Assembly (NCBI RefSeq): GCF_018070075.1
Contig: NZ_JAGPXE010000010.1
Location: 124,001 to 188,000, forward strand
Direction: 5' to 3'
Length of the DNA: 64,000 bases
Source of the DNA: Saccharopolyspora endophytica
GTDB taxonomy: Bacteria > Actinomycetota > Actinomycetes > Mycobacteriales > Pseudonocardiaceae
Shown here: one piece after another, positions 24,943-33,927 of the stretch
Position numbering within the stretch: position 1 is the first letter of the stretch
Layout: the number at the start of each line of letters is the position of its first letter
Program-made: the position numbers and the translations under genes
Notes under the pieces: generated by a model
Databases searched by the model: none
Told to the model about the DNA's origin: nothing
Seen by the model: only the letters and a program-made list of their open reading frames with translations

Positions 24943-26300
24943 ACCCCGTGCTCCAAGGGGCGGCCGGTGACCTGGGCCCAGTCGTCGGGGCCACCTTCGA
25001 GGACGGAGAGGTCGCGGTGCCCGGCTCGTTCGAGAACGCTGGCCGCTCCCATCGCGCGTTCGCCGTGCCCGCACATCACGACGGTGGGTGCGCGGGGCAG
25101 TGATTCGGCGTGATCAGTGAGGGATCCGAGTTCGACGTGAGTGGAGCCGGGCACGTGCCCGGCGGCGAACTCGGGGACTTGACGGACGTCGAGGACGTTC
25201 TGCTGGTTGATCTCCTCGGCGCGCACCAGCCGTGTAGCGGTGATGTCCTGCTCATCGGCGGTCCAGGCGTCCATGCCGCCTCGGAGTTCCCCAACGATGT
25301 TGTCGAAACCGATCTTTGTTGCCTGCCAGGCGATCTCGGCCGGGTCCTGCTCATCTCCGCGCACGACGATCAGCGGTCGTTCCGGATCGGCGAGCCAGCC
25401 CAGCCACGAGGCGAAGACCGGACGCAGCGGGATCGACAGCGCCCCGGGAATGTGGCCTGCGGCGAACTCGGGTACCAGTCGCACGTCGACCACGTGCGCT
25501 CCTTCGGCCAGCAGCGCCCGCACCCGCGCCACATCCAGTCCGGCTGGTGCCGGGTCGGTGTCGAGCACGGCGGGGCCCCGGCGGTTGACCTCGGCCAGGC
25601 GCAGGAAGTAGTCGGGAAAGCTGCCCAGCGATCCGGTCAGCGCTGCCACGAACGCGTCCTCGTCCTCGGCCTGCAGCAGCGGGTTGGTGGCCTTCTGCGC
25701 ACCGATCGTGCTGGTGCGCTGCGCACCGGGCGGGGCCGAGCAGAACGATCCGGCGCCGTGGGTGGGCCAGACGGTGACCTCGTCAGGCAAGCCAGCGAGC
25801 CTGCGCAGTGAAGCGTATTGCTGGCGGGCCAGCGGTTCTGTTCGTTCGGGCGAGATCAGGTCGGTGCGCGCTGCCGAATCGACCAGCAACGAGCCACCGG
25901 TGAACACGCCGACCGGCTGGTCGCCGTCGAGCAGCAGGAACGACAGGTGCTCGTGGGTGTGTCCGGGCGTGGCCAGGGCGCGCAACCGGAGGCCGCCGAG
26001 GTCGACCTCGTCTTCGTCGTGCAGTCCGGTGTGGCGGAATTCCCGGTGCCCAGCGGCCGAAGCCAGAACGCGTGTGCCTTCGGTTGCCGACAACTGGCGG
26101 GCGCCGGAAACGAAGTCGGCGTGCAAGTGGGTGTCCGCGGCGAACGCCACGGTCAACCCCCGTCGTCGCGCGGCCTGCTGGGTGGCACGCAAGTCGAGGC
26201 TGACATCGACCACGAGCGCGCGCCCGTCTCCCAGATCGACCAGGTAGGCGGAATTGCCCAGGCCCTCGTCGATCAGCGGTACGAGGTCAACGGTGCTCAT
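24939..26300 (-). CDS. Persulfide dioxygenase-like MBL protein with two rhodanese domains
   Basis: A 453-aa cytosolic protein. Residues 1-240 are a metallo-beta-lactamase fold with THLHADFVSG (H58, H60, D62), H114 in TPGHTHEH and D141; Phe replaces the fourth ligand residue, usual for iron-dependent ETHE1-like persulfide dioxygenases. Rhodanese domain 1 (about 255-345) has VVRGDEQDP where the active Cys loop should be and is inactive. Domain 2 (about 360-450) has the loop VVMCGHGERA with Cys. It should oxidise glutathione or other persulfides to sulfite and pass sulfane sulfur. ATG 26300. Divergent from the ArsR-rhodanese regulator. Confidence 0.9.
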   Translation of the reverse strand: MSTVDLVPLIDEGLGNSAYLVDLGDGRALVVDVSLDLRATQQAARRRGLTVAFAADTHLHADFVSGARQLSATEGTRVLASAAGHREFRHTGLHDEDEVDLGGLRLRALATPGHTHEHLSFLLLDGDQPVGVFTGGSLLVDSAARTDLISPERTEPLARQQYASLRRLAGLPDEVTVWPTHGAGSFCSAPPGAQRTSTIGAQKATNPLLQAEDEDAFVAALTGSLGSFPDYFLRLAEVNRRGPAVLDTDPAPAGLDVARVRALLAEGAHVVDVRLVPEFAAGHIPGALSIPLRPVFASWLGWLADPERPLIVVRGDEQDPAEIAWQATKIGFDNIVGELRGGMDAWTADEQDITATRLVRAEEINQQNVLDVRQVPEFAAGHVPGSTHVELGSLTDHAESLPRAPTVVMCGHGERAMGAASVLERAGHRDLSVLEGGPDDWAQVTGRPLEHGV

Positions 26301-26376
26301 CGCGAGCGCTCCTTCCGGGCGTGTTCTCCACGTGCTCCCTTTGTTATACACTATTCCATGAAAGATTGGAGGATCG
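26301..26376. promoter_or_regulatory. Divergent promoter of the persulfide operon
   Basis: A 76-bp gap with an AT-rich core at 26340-26365 (TTGTTATACACTATTCCATG), unusual for this GC-rich DNA. It contains the small dyads ATACACTAT and TTCCATGAA. GGAGGATCG precedes the regulator start. It is the likely operator-promoter for both divergent transcripts, controlled by the ArsR-rhodanese protein. Confidence 0.55.
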
Positions 26377-27036
26377 ATGGGTGATCGAGACGCGAAGACT
26401 GCACTGTTCGATCAGTTCGCCCGTGTCGGCAAGGCACTGGGCAGCGGCAAACGGTTGGAACTGCTCGACCTGCTCGCGCAGGGCGAGCGCACGGTGGACG
26501 CCCTGGCAAGAGCCGCGGAACTGGGTCTGACCACCGCGTCGGCGCACCTGCAGACGCTCAAGCAGGCCAACCTGGTCACCACTCGCCGCGAGGGCACCAA
26601 GGTCCACTACCGGCTGGCCGGCACCGACGTCGCCGCGCTCTACGCGCTCACACGCACCGTGGCCAGCGCGCACCTGCCCGACGTGGAAGCGGCCAGCACC
26701 GCCTACCTCGGTCCCGACGACGCCGAGCACGTCAGCCGCGACGAGCTCCTGCGCCGAGCCGAGAGTGGCGACGTCGTCGTGCTCGACGTGCGGCCCCGTG
26801 AGGAGTACGAGGCCGGCCACATCCCCGGCGCAGTGTCCGTCCCCGTGGAGGAACTGGCCGACAAGCTCGGCGACATCCCGGCCGACCAGGAGATCGTGGC
26901 CTACTGCCGCGGCGCGTACTGCGTGCTCGCGCACGACGCGGTGCGGCTGCTCACCGCACACGGCCGCACTGCCCGCCGCCTCGCCGACGGAATGCTCGAA
27001 TGGCGCCTCGCCGAACTGCCGGTGGAAACCACCTGA
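26377..27036 (+). CDS. ArsR-family regulator fused to rhodanese domain
   Basis: A 219-aa sulfur-sensing transcription factor. Residues 10-95 form an ArsR winged helix (ERTVDALARAAELGLTTASA, then LVTTRREGTKVHYRLAG); residues 110-215 are a rhodanese domain with VLDVRPREEYEAGHIPGA and active loop AYCRGAYC. There is no Cys in the HTH domain, so sensing probably uses the rhodanese Cys, which would be persulfidated. ATG with a GGAGG ribosome binding site. Divergent from the persulfide dioxygenase operon, which it most likely represses until sulfane sulfur accumulates. Confidence 0.9.
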   Translation: MGDRDAKTALFDQFARVGKALGSGKRLELLDLLAQGERTVDALARAAELGLTTASAHLQTLKQANLVTTRREGTKVHYRLAGTDVAALYALTRTVASAHLPDVEAASTAYLGPDDAEHVSRDELLRRAESGDVVVLDVRPREEYEAGHIPGAVSVPVEELADKLGDIPADQEIVAYCRGAYCVLAHDAVRLLTAHGRTARRLADGMLEWRLAELPVETT

Positions 27037-27141
27037 CCTTGACCGACGACCATCCTCCCTCGCGGAGCACCGAAAGCGCGGCACAATGACCGCTGACCTG
27101 GGCCAGGCTCAACACACGCCGAGCGCTGCGGCGCCCCGGCG

Positions 27142-27282
27142 ACCACGCTGCGCTTCTACGAAAGTGCCGGACTGCTGCCGGCTGAGAGGACCCCGGCGGA
27201 CTACCGCGCTGGCGAGGACGCCGTTGAGCGCCTGGCGCTCAACGGCGCCGCCAAACACACCTTCAAGCCGACTCGAAGGTGA
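27142..27282 (+). pseudogene. MerR-family regulator HTH remnant
   Basis: 47 codons in one frame read TTLRFYESAGLLPAERTPAD, then YRAGEDAVERLALNG. This is the MerR HTH and wing (T-x-R-x-YE-x-x-GLLP). No start codon precedes it in frame and a stop follows 13 residues later, before the dimerisation helix. It is a fragment, possibly of the xis/MerR-type gene of an integrative element. Confidence 0.65.
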
Positions 27283-27411
27283 AGCGCGAGCGCTCACCAG
27301 CTTGTTCCAGACGGTCCCGACCCAGGGCGTTGGGCCTGCGGTCCGGTATGGCCGCAGGCCGGGTGCACAGTCAGCGCTAGATCGACGGGCGTGGCCCGGC
27401 CGACCAGCTCC

Positions 27412-28203
27412 CTAATCCACCACTGCCAGCACCGCTCCGGGTTGGCGTTGCTGGCGGATGTGGCGGGTGAGAGCGCGGGCTCGTTTCGATCCGATGCTGA
27501 GCCTCCGGCGAAGCGTGTCGGCTGAAATCGGACGCTGGTACAGGTTCCAGTGCTCGGCGTCGAGCCGGTATGCCTCCTCACATAGCGGATCACCATCCTC
27601 ACCGTGCGGTGGCCCTGGGGCAGCGTCGGCATTGCTGGCGCCGTGACCAGGCGCGTTGTTCACCACCGTGCGCAGTGCTGGCACCTCCTCAGCCTCTTCG
27701 GGAGTCTCCAGCACCGAACTGACCTCGCTCGGGTCCGCCGGGGACGGTTGCGGGGGTGCGGACTCATGAACGTTCTCCCGTACCGTCTCCGCGCGGCGCC
27801 GCTTGAGGGCCTGGTTGAGCAGTTCGACCGACAGCAGCAGCGCCAGCGGTGGGCAGGCGGCCACGGCGATGGAGAAAGCGTTCAGCTCGGGCGCGGAGGC
27901 GATGTTGGCGCACAGCGAAAGCCCGATGCCGAGGGCAAACGAAAGCCACGCCTTCCACCGCCCGGTGGCGCAATGACGGTGACCGGCCTTCCACAGCTCG
28001 ATCGTTGCCATCGTCAACAAGCCGTCAACGATGAGCGGCCAGAGCGTGGCGGTGGTCTCGTCGGCACCGAATCGTAGAGCGAACGCGCAGCCGTGCCGAT
28101 AGGAGACGTAGGCCGCCCCCGCCGCCACCAGCAGCGTGCACGCGCACTGCAGGTGCAACGATCGATCGGGAGAGGGGCTGGCTGTGGATGACGTACTGGT
28201 CAT
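27412..28203 (-). CDS. DUF2637 membrane protein (Spd-like)
   Basis: A 263-aa protein with four predicted membrane segments in residues 15-130 (including [20 protein letters not shown] and [17 protein letters not shown]), which is the DUF2637 domain. The remainder is a soluble, acidic linker and a C-terminal HTH-like region ([20 protein letters not shown]). DUF2637 proteins are typical of actinomycete integrative conjugative elements and plasmids, where some act in plasmid spread between hyphae. ATGA overlap with the HTH gene upstream. The Rep and integrase genes that should be nearby are absent, so the element is incomplete. Confidence 0.82.
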   Translation of the reverse strand: MTSTSSTASPSPDRSLHLQCACTLLVAAGAAYVSYRHGCAFALRFGADETTATLWPLIVDGLLTMATIELWKAGHRHCATGRWKAWLSFALGIGLSLCANIASAPELNAFSIAVAACPPLALLLSVELLNQALKRRRAETVRENVHESAPPQPSPADPSEVSSVLETPEEAEEVPALRTVVNNAPGHGASNADAAPGPPHGEDGDPLCEEAYRLDAEHWNLYQRPISADTLRRRLSIGSKRARALTRHIRQQRQPGAVLAVVD

Positions 28204-28589
28204 CGGGCGTCACCTGCCCGGGGCTGCCCCTGGGTGTCGCGGATCGGGACGTCACGCTCGTGCAGGCGCTGGCGCACGGTGCCCGCAGCGACATCCATGC
28301 GTGCGGCGATCCGGGCCAGCGACCATCCCTGGTTGTAGAGCCGGACCGCCTCGTCGATCTGTTCCTCGGACAAGCCGCGACGGCGCATCGGAACACCGTG
28401 GCGGTGGAGGATCGTGCTGACGGTGCGGCGCTCGATGCCGAACTGATCACCCAGCTCGTAGACGGTGGCGCCGGACTGGTAGTCCTCGATCAGTTGCTGC
28501 ACCTGGTCGTCGGGGAGTCGCCGGGTGCGGCCGGGCTTTGCCCGCTTCGGTGTCGGTTGGGACGGTGTAGCCAGGTCCGGCAGCTTCAT
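28200..28589 (-). CDS. Tandem helix-turn-helix DNA-binding protein
   Basis: A 129-aa protein from ATG 28589 (the frame continues to a GTG at 28652). It contains two resolvase-C-terminus-type HTH motifs: [31 protein letters not shown] and [29 protein letters not shown]. There is no catalytic serine-recombinase domain; this is a stand-alone DNA binder. Its stop overlaps the start of the DUF2637 gene (ATGA). The arrangement is common on actinomycete integrative elements, where such proteins may regulate transfer genes or bind an origin. Confidence 0.75.
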   Translation of the reverse strand: MKLPDLATPSQPTPKRAKPGRTRRLPDDQVQQLIEDYQSGATVYELGDQFGIERRTVSTILHRHGVPMRRRGLSEEQIDEAVRLYNQGWSLARIAARMDVAAGTVRQRLHERDVPIRDTQGQPRAGDAR

Positions 28590-28659
28590 TCGCAGAGTTT
28601 CCAGGGCGCTGACCGGGGCCTTTGTGTTCGAGTAAGCTCCCCCAACCTCCACCCCAGTG

Positions 28660-28700
28660 ACCAGGGCCGATGCTTCCGAGCATCGGCCCTGGTTCTTTTT
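28660..28700 (+). terminator. Intrinsic terminator, 14-bp perfect stem
   Basis: ACCAGGGCCGATGC (28660-28673) pairs perfectly with 28680-28693 over a 6-base loop and is followed on the plus strand by TCTTTTT. It is a classical rho-independent terminator for rightward transcription and may also insulate the leftward genes on each side. Confidence 0.8.
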
Positions 28701-28740
28701 GCCTGTGCATCTGCCTGTTTTCGGTCTGATGGTGTCGGTG

Positions 28741-29421
28741 TCAGTACATCTTCGAGCAGGAAACTGAGGCGAATTGGCCCTGGGCGGTCTGCTCGTCCAC
28801 CACCTCGCCTTCGCGGATGATGCGGCAGCCGACCGAGCCGGAATCGCCCTGGCCGCTGTCCATGTACGACTCGACCGAGGGGGATCGGGTCACCGAGACG
28901 GAGACGTAGCCCTCCTTGAGATCCACCCGGTGAGGCAAGTCCACGGTGTTGGAGCTGTGCCCCTGGTCGAAGACCGAGACCATCGCTTCCCCGTCACCGA
29001 AGGCCTCCACGTACGCGGCTTGGGCCTGCGCGGGTACGGCTTCCGGAGCGGGTGCGGGAGGCCCTCCTTGGGGGATGTAGGCGGGTGGTCCGGCCGGAGC
29101 CGGTGACGGCGAGGTGTTGAGGGTCTTGTCCATCTGACTGGCGAAGCTCGCCCAGGCGATGATGGAGAACACCACGGCGGCCACCCCCAGGAAGAACCCC
29201 ACCTTGGTCACCACCGGGTTGGAGATCTCGCCCTTGTGGGCCTTGGCCCACCCGAGCGCACCGAAAACAACGGCGATCAGGCCGAGGATGAATCCGATGA
29301 GCCCGATGAGCGGAATCCAGGACAGAACGATCCCGATGATGCCGGTGACCAGGGCGGTCACGCCGTAGCCGGTGTGTTCCGGAACGTGAGGGGCCGGACC
29401 AGCAGGAGTTGCCGAAGCCAT
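28741..29421 (-). CDS. DUF4190 membrane protein with MmpS-like tail
   Basis: A 226-aa protein. After a Pro-rich start ([20 protein letters not shown]) there are three hydrophobic segments: [37 protein letters not shown] and [18 protein letters not shown], the DUF4190 arrangement. A Pro/Ala-rich linker leads to an outside domain with the pattern [19 protein letters not shown]...VSCSKMY, which matches MmpS-like extracellular domains with a disulfide. It is therefore a membrane-anchored surface protein of unknown role. ATG 29421 is chosen over the upstream start at 29463 because MASA follows a GGAAT sequence. Confidence 0.78.
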   Translation of the reverse strand: MASATPAGPAPHVPEHTGYGVTALVTGIIGIVLSWIPLIGLIGFILGLIAVVFGALGWAKAHKGEISNPVVTKVGFFLGVAAVVFSIIAWASFASQMDKTLNTSPSPAPAGPPAYIPQGGPPAPAPEAVPAQAQAAYVEAFGDGEAMVSVFDQGHSSNTVDLPHRVDLKEGYVSVSVTRSPSVESYMDSGQGDSGSVGCRIIREGEVVDEQTAQGQFASVSCSKMY

Positions 29422-29685
29422 GATTAATTCCATTCCGTGGGCAACAGAATCGGAATTGTTCACATCCCGGTTCTGGGTTCATTGAGCCCATGGCCCTGGT
29501 GGTCGCGCCAGGGACTTAAGTCCGCTTGGCCAGGGCGTTGCGGCGTGGAGGCACCGTCCAGCCTTGCTCCAGCTCCACAGGGCTGCTTGGCCGCTGGGCT
29601 CGGGTCTGGTGGGTGGGCTTCCGGCTGGTGAGATGTGTTCGCAGCGTCAGCTTTTCGCTGTGGGCGGGGAGGGCCTCCCCGCGGC

Positions 29686-30435
29686 TCAGTTCGCTCTTTC
29701 GTCGAGGGAGCGTTTGATGGGTTCGTAGTGGGTGGTCACTGCTAGGCGGAAGCGTTCGGGGTCTCCTGCTTCTGCTGCTTCGAGCATGTCGCCGTGGGCT
29801 CTGGCGGTTCGTTCGAGGTCTACCGCTACTGAGACGCCGAGTTTGGGGACCACTGCTGTGTGGACGTCCCAGAAGGCGCCGACCAGTTGGCCGACGAGGG
29901 AGTTGTCGAGGCGGGCGAGGAGGCCGGTGTGGAAGGCGCGGTCTTCGTCCGGGAACGGTGAGCCGCCGGTGGCCTTGGCGACCATCTCCTTCACCAGGGC
30001 GTGCAGTTCCGGGTTGGTGGTGCCGCGGAAGGCGTCGACGATGCGCTCTGCCATGGCGAGGTCCAGCGTCAGGCGCAGGTCGATCACCTCGCGGAGGGCG
30101 CGGAGGTCGTCGCCGGGGACGAGAACGCCTCGGAAGACCAGTGATTCGACCAGCGCGTCGAGCGACATGTTGCCCACGAACGTTCCGTGGCCGTGCCGGA
30201 CCTCGACGATGTCCAGCGTGGTCAGCTGGCGGACCGCTTCCCGGACGTTGGAGCGCGAGACCCCCAGGTGCTCGCACAGCTCGGCCTCGGTCGGCAGCAG
30301 GTCTCCCGGCTGCAGGCCTTCGCCGAGGATGTAGTCCTTGATCCGGTCGGCCGTCGTCTCCTGGCGAGGGGCCGCCCGCCCGCCCGTCTTCACGCCGGCG
30401 GAGCGTCCGCCTGACCGGCGATTGGCAGTGCGCAT
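29686..30435 (-). CDS. nanR: GntR/FadR-type regulator of sialic acid genes
   Basis: A 249-aa transcription factor. The winged helix lies in residues 30-95 (LLPTEAELCEHLGVSRSNVR, then GHGTFVG) and an FCD ligand domain in about 105-235 with the metal-binding type residues D, H and H (DEDRAFHTGLL, FWDVHT, ARAHGDML). The ATG at 30435 is preferred over GTG 30444 because AGGAG lies 8 bases before it. It is divergent from the nanT-A-K-E operon, and a 10-bp inverted repeat in the gap is a likely operator. In Escherichia coli NanR of the same family responds to N-acetylneuraminate; the same role here is inferred from context. Confidence 0.88.
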   Translation of the reverse strand: MRTANRRSGGRSAGVKTGGRAAPRQETTADRIKDYILGEGLQPGDLLPTEAELCEHLGVSRSNVREAVRQLTTLDIVEVRHGHGTFVGNMSLDALVESLVFRGVLVPGDDLRALREVIDLRLTLDLAMAERIVDAFRGTTNPELHALVKEMVAKATGGSPFPDEDRAFHTGLLARLDNSLVGQLVGAFWDVHTAVVPKLGVSVAVDLERTARAHGDMLEAAEAGDPERFRLAVTTHYEPIKRSLDERAN

Positions 30436-30471
30436 CTGATCCACTCCTAGTCCCTCTGCCAGAACCCTACC

Positions 30472-30570
30472 CGACGTAGGACATCAGATCTCCCGGCCGA
30501 TCAGGCTTTACAACACCCCGCTCCCGGCTCTACGGTTCTGCGAACACCAGACGTCAGACATCCTACGTCG
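30472..30570. promoter_or_regulatory. nanR-nanT intergenic operator pair
   Basis: CGACGTAGGA (30472-30481) and its exact complement TCCTACGTCG (30561-30570) frame the gap; extending both, 14 of 17 positions match in inverted orientation. Each copy is close to one of the divergent start codons, which suits looping or independent repression by the GntR protein. GTAGGA(C/T) resembles GntR half-sites. Confidence 0.6.
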
Positions 30571-30606
30571 TGAAGCATGGCCTGCAAGGGAGCAGAGGTG
30601 CAGCAC

Positions 30607-32049
30607 ATGGACGGCCAGAAGGCCGAGGGGAGCTCTTCGGTGCCCTGGTACCGGCAGCTCGAGCGGAGTCAGTGGAAGGCGTTCCTCGCGGCGTGGATCG
30701 GGTACCTGCTCGACGGCTTCGACTTCGTCCTCATCACCCTGGTCCTGACCGAGATCAGCGCGGACTTCGGCCTCACCGACGTGCAGGCGGCCACGCTGGT
30801 GTCCGCGGCGTTCATCTCGCGCTGGATCGGCGGCCTGGCGATCGGCGCCTACTCCGACCGCTTCGGTCGGCGGGCGGGGATGGTGCTCAGCATCGCCCTG
30901 TTCTCGCTCGGCACCCTGGCCTGCGGCCTCGCGCCCAGCTACGGGGTGCTCTTCGCGGCGCGGCTGGTCATCGGGCTGGGCATGGCCGGTGAGTACGGCG
31001 CCAGCTCGACCTACGTGATCGAGTCCTGGCCCACCCGGATGCGCAACAAGGCCAGCGGTTTCCTGATCTCCGGCTACTCGATCGGAACCGTGCTCGCCGC
31101 CGGCGTTTACAGCCTCATCGTCCCGTCCTTCGGGTGGCGGGCGCTGTTCATCATCGGACTGCTGCCGATCGGCGTCGCCGTGTGGCTGCGCCGCAGCCTG
31201 CCCGAGTCGCGGGACTGGAAGAGCCAGCAGGGCAAGGACTCCGACGCCCCGCCGGTCACCGAGACCCTGTTCGGGGGTCCGCGCACGCTGGTGAACATCG
31301 CCACCGGAGTGCTCGCGACCGTCGCGCTCGTGGTGATCTTCACCGCCGGTGGTGTCCCCACCTGGCTCGTCGCCGTCCTCGGGCTGCTCGTGGCCGCGGT
31401 CTTCGTGTCCTACGTGGTCCAGTTCTCCGGCCCGCGCTGGCCCACCGGACTGGCCGTCATGGCCATCGTGTTCTGCGCCTTCCTCTACTCGTGGCCGATC
31501 CAGTCGCTGCTGCCGACCTACCTCAAGACCGACCTGGGCTACTCACCCGCCGAGGCGAGCCAGGTCCTGTCGTTCTCCGGGCTCGGCGCCGCCGTGGGCT
31601 GCATCGTCGCCGGGTTCACCGGTGATCGCTTCGGCACCCGCCGCGCCTACTGGGGCAGCCTGCTGATCTCGCAGATCGTGATCTTCCCGGTCTTCGCGGT
31701 GGGCGGATCGAGCCTCGTCGTGCTGGGCGCGCTGCTGTTCGTGCAGCAGGTCTTCGGCCAGGGCATCTCCGGTCTGCTCCCGAAGTGGATCGGCGGCTAC
31801 TTCTCGATCAAGCAGCGCGTCGCGGCCCTCGGGTTCCTCTACAACGTGGGCGCGCTCGGCGGGGCGGTCGCTCCGACCCTCGGCGCCACCCTCGGGGCCT
31901 CGATGAGCCTCGGCACCGCGCTGGCCGTGCTGTCGTTCTCCCTGACCACCGTCGTGCTGGTGCTGATCGGCATCGATGCACCCGCCCGCCTGCAACGACT
32001 CCTGAGGCCGGACGCCGCCGACGCGATCGACGCTCCGGCCCGCACCTGA
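30607..32049 (+). CDS. nanT: Sialic acid:H+ symporter NanT
   Basis: A 480-aa MFS permease for N-acetylneuraminate. It has family-specific blocks [36 protein letters not shown] and [20 protein letters not shown] followed by [14 protein letters not shown], all characteristic of NanT. Two additional hydrophobic segments in the middle (about residues 230-290) fit the 14-segment topology of this group. ATG 30607 is chosen because GAGG lies 8 bases upstream; ATG 30577 has none. It starts the operon with nanA, nanK and nanE, which supports the assignment. Confidence 0.92.
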   Translation: MDGQKAEGSSSVPWYRQLERSQWKAFLAAWIGYLLDGFDFVLITLVLTEISADFGLTDVQAATLVSAAFISRWIGGLAIGAYSDRFGRRAGMVLSIALFSLGTLACGLAPSYGVLFAARLVIGLGMAGEYGASSTYVIESWPTRMRNKASGFLISGYSIGTVLAAGVYSLIVPSFGWRALFIIGLLPIGVAVWLRRSLPESRDWKSQQGKDSDAPPVTETLFGGPRTLVNIATGVLATVALVVIFTAGGVPTWLVAVLGLLVAAVFVSYVVQFSGPRWPTGLAVMAIVFCAFLYSWPIQSLLPTYLKTDLGYSPAEASQVLSFSGLGAAVGCIVAGFTGDRFGTRRAYWGSLLISQIVIFPVFAVGGSSLVVLGALLFVQQVFGQGISGLLPKWIGGYFSIKQRVAALGFLYNVGALGGAVAPTLGATLGASMSLGTALAVLSFSLTTVVLVLIGIDAPARLQRLLRPDAADAIDAPART

Positions 32050-32086
32050 CCCCGACCGCACGACGAGAACCACGAGGAAGAACCAG

Positions 32087-33007
32087 ATGAGCACCGCTGC
32101 GATCACGGGCGTCGTCCCGCCCGTGTGCACCCCGCTGACCCCCGAACTCGACGTCGACACCTCCTCGCTGGAACGGTTGCTCACCTTCCTGGTCGAGGCC
32201 GGGGTGGACGGGCTGTTCGTGCTCGGATCCAGCGGCGAGACCGCCTACCTCACCGACCAGCAGCGCGCGAAGGTGATCGAGGTCGCCACCTCGGTCGCCG
32301 CAGGTCAGGTGCCGGTCCTCGCCGGTGCGATCGACATGACGGCGCCGCGGGTGCTCTCCCACGCCCGCGCGGCGGCGGGCGCCGGGGTCGACGCGGTGGT
32401 GGCGACCGCGCCGTTCTACACGCGCACCCACCCGGCCGAGGTCGAGCACCACTTCCGGACCGTGGCCGCCGGGGTCGACGTGCCCCTCTACGCCTACGAC
32501 CTGCCGGTGTCGGTGCACACCAAGCTCTCCGCGCAGCTCCTGCTGCGGCTGGCCGACGACGGCGTCATCACCGGGGTCAAGGACTCCAGCGGTGACGACG
32601 CCGGCCTGCGACGGCTGCTGCGGATGCGCGGCGGGCGTCGTCCCGTCGTGCTCACCGGTTCGGAGCTGACCGTCGACAACGCGCTGGCCAACGGCGCCGA
32701 CGGTGTCGTGCCTGGGCTGGGCAACGTCGACCCGCACGGCTACCTCGCGCTCGCCCGGCACGTGCGCGACGGCGACCTCAAGGCCGCGGCCGCCGAGCAG
32801 GACCGGCTCGCCGACCTCTTCGGCATGGTCGAGGCCGGAGATCCCGCGCGGATCGGGCCCAGCTCCGCGGGGTTGGGCTCGTTCAAGGCCGCTCTGCACT
32901 TGCGCGGCATCATCGACTGCCCGGCGACGATGCCGCCGCAGCTCCCGCTGAGCGAGCAGGAGGTCGCCACGATCCGGACCCTGCTCGACCGGGCGGGACT
33001 GCTGTGA
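32087..33007 (+). CDS. nanA: N-acetylneuraminate lyase (DapA family)
   Basis: A 306-aa TIM-barrel aldolase that should split N-acetylneuraminate into pyruvate and N-acetylmannosamine. The substrate-carboxylate loop is GSSGE (residues about 49-53), the catalytic Tyr is in YAYDLP and the Schiff-base Lys is in GVKDSSG. DapA-family members are hard to separate by motif alone; the assignment to sialic acid rests on the neighbours nanT, nanK and nanE. ATG start behind GAGGAAG; its stop overlaps the GTG of nanK (GTGA). Confidence 0.87.
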   Translation: MSTAAITGVVPPVCTPLTPELDVDTSSLERLLTFLVEAGVDGLFVLGSSGETAYLTDQQRAKVIEVATSVAAGQVPVLAGAIDMTAPRVLSHARAAAGAGVDAVVATAPFYTRTHPAEVEHHFRTVAAGVDVPLYAYDLPVSVHTKLSAQLLLRLADDGVITGVKDSSGDDAGLRRLLRMRGGRRPVVLTGSELTVDNALANGADGVVPGLGNVDPHGYLALARHVRDGDLKAAAAEQDRLADLFGMVEAGDPARIGPSSAGLGSFKAALHLRGIIDCPATMPPQLPLSEQEVATIRTLLDRAGLL

Positions 33008-33927
33008 GCGACGTCCTCATCGGCGTGGACATCGGCGGCACCGAGATCGTCGCGGGGCTCGTCCACGACGGCGAGAGGGTCGGCGCCCGGCGCAGCTGCC
33101 CGACGCCGCGCACCGGCGGACGTGACATCGTCGAACGGGCGAACGGCCTGGTCACCGGCCTGTTGCGGGAGAGCGCCGAGCCGGTTCGGGCCGTCGGGGT
33201 CGGTGCGCCGGGCACGATCGACCCGGTCACCGGTCGCGTGACCTCCTGCACCGACACCGTGCCCGGCTGGCTGGGCACCGAGATCGCCGGCCCGCTGTCC
33301 GAGCGGGCCGGAGTGCCGGTCGCGGTCGACAACGACGTCCGGGCCGCCGCGGCCGCCGTCGCGCTCGACGAGCGGGTGCGCGAGCACGGGCGGGTCCTGT
33401 ACGTCTCGCTGGGAACCGGGGTCGGCGGGGCGCTGATCGTCGACGGTCGCGTGCTGCGCGGGCGGTTCGGGACCCACGGGGAGATCGCCCACCTGATCGC
33501 GCCCGAACCCGGCCACCTGCCGTGCGGATGCGGACGTCACGACCACCTCGAAGCCGTCGCGGCGGGACCGGCGATCGCCGCCGCGTACGCCGCCACGAGC
33601 GACGGCGTCCCGCTCACGTTGCACGAGGTCGCCGCCCAGCTCCGCGACGGTGAGCAGCACGCCGCGGCCGTCGTGGAACGGGCCGGGCGCCTCCTCGGCA
33701 GGACGCTGTCCGGCCTGATCACCGCGCTCGACTTCGACGCCGTCGTGGTCGCGGGTGGAGCGACCGCGCTCGGCGCGCCGCTGCTGGACCCGTTGTCCGA
33801 AGCGCTCGACGCCGAGTCGCGCCCGCCCGACAGGCGCACACCCGTTCTGCGTCCCGCCACGCCCGATGCACCGGTGCTCGGTGCGGCACTGGTCGCCGCG
33901 CACCACCTTCCCGGAGGATGTCCATGA
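33004..33927 (+). CDS. nanK: N-acetylmannosamine kinase (ROK family)
   Basis: A 307-aa ROK sugar kinase that should phosphorylate N-acetylmannosamine at O6. The ATP site begins GVDIGGTEIVAGL, the catalytic Asp is in VAVDNDVRAA and the phosphate loop is SLGTGVGGALI. The ROK zinc motif, normally CxCGxxGC, reads CGCGRHDHLEA: the third Cys is His, which could still bind zinc. GTG start overlapping nanA; its TGA overlaps the ATG of nanE. Position between lyase and epimerase gives the substrate. Confidence 0.9.
   Translation: MSDVLIGVDIGGTEIVAGLVHDGERVGARRSCPTPRTGGRDIVERANGLVTGLLRESAEPVRAVGVGAPGTIDPVTGRVTSCTDTVPGWLGTEIAGPLSERAGVPVAVDNDVRAAAAAVALDERVREHGRVLYVSLGTGVGGALIVDGRVLRGRFGTHGEIAHLIAPEPGHLPCGCGRHDHLEAVAAGPAIAAAYAATSDGVPLTLHEVAAQLRDGEQHAAAVVERAGRLLGRTLSGLITALDFDAVVVAGGATALGAPLLDPLSEALDAESRPPDRRTPVLRPATPDAPVLGAALVAAHHLPGGCP

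Noticed and set aside
28600..28700. tRNA 3' end and attachment site
   Set aside because: A GTTCGA sequence at 28627 and the terminator nearby suggested a tRNA remnant, but no cloverleaf or acceptor stem could be formed.
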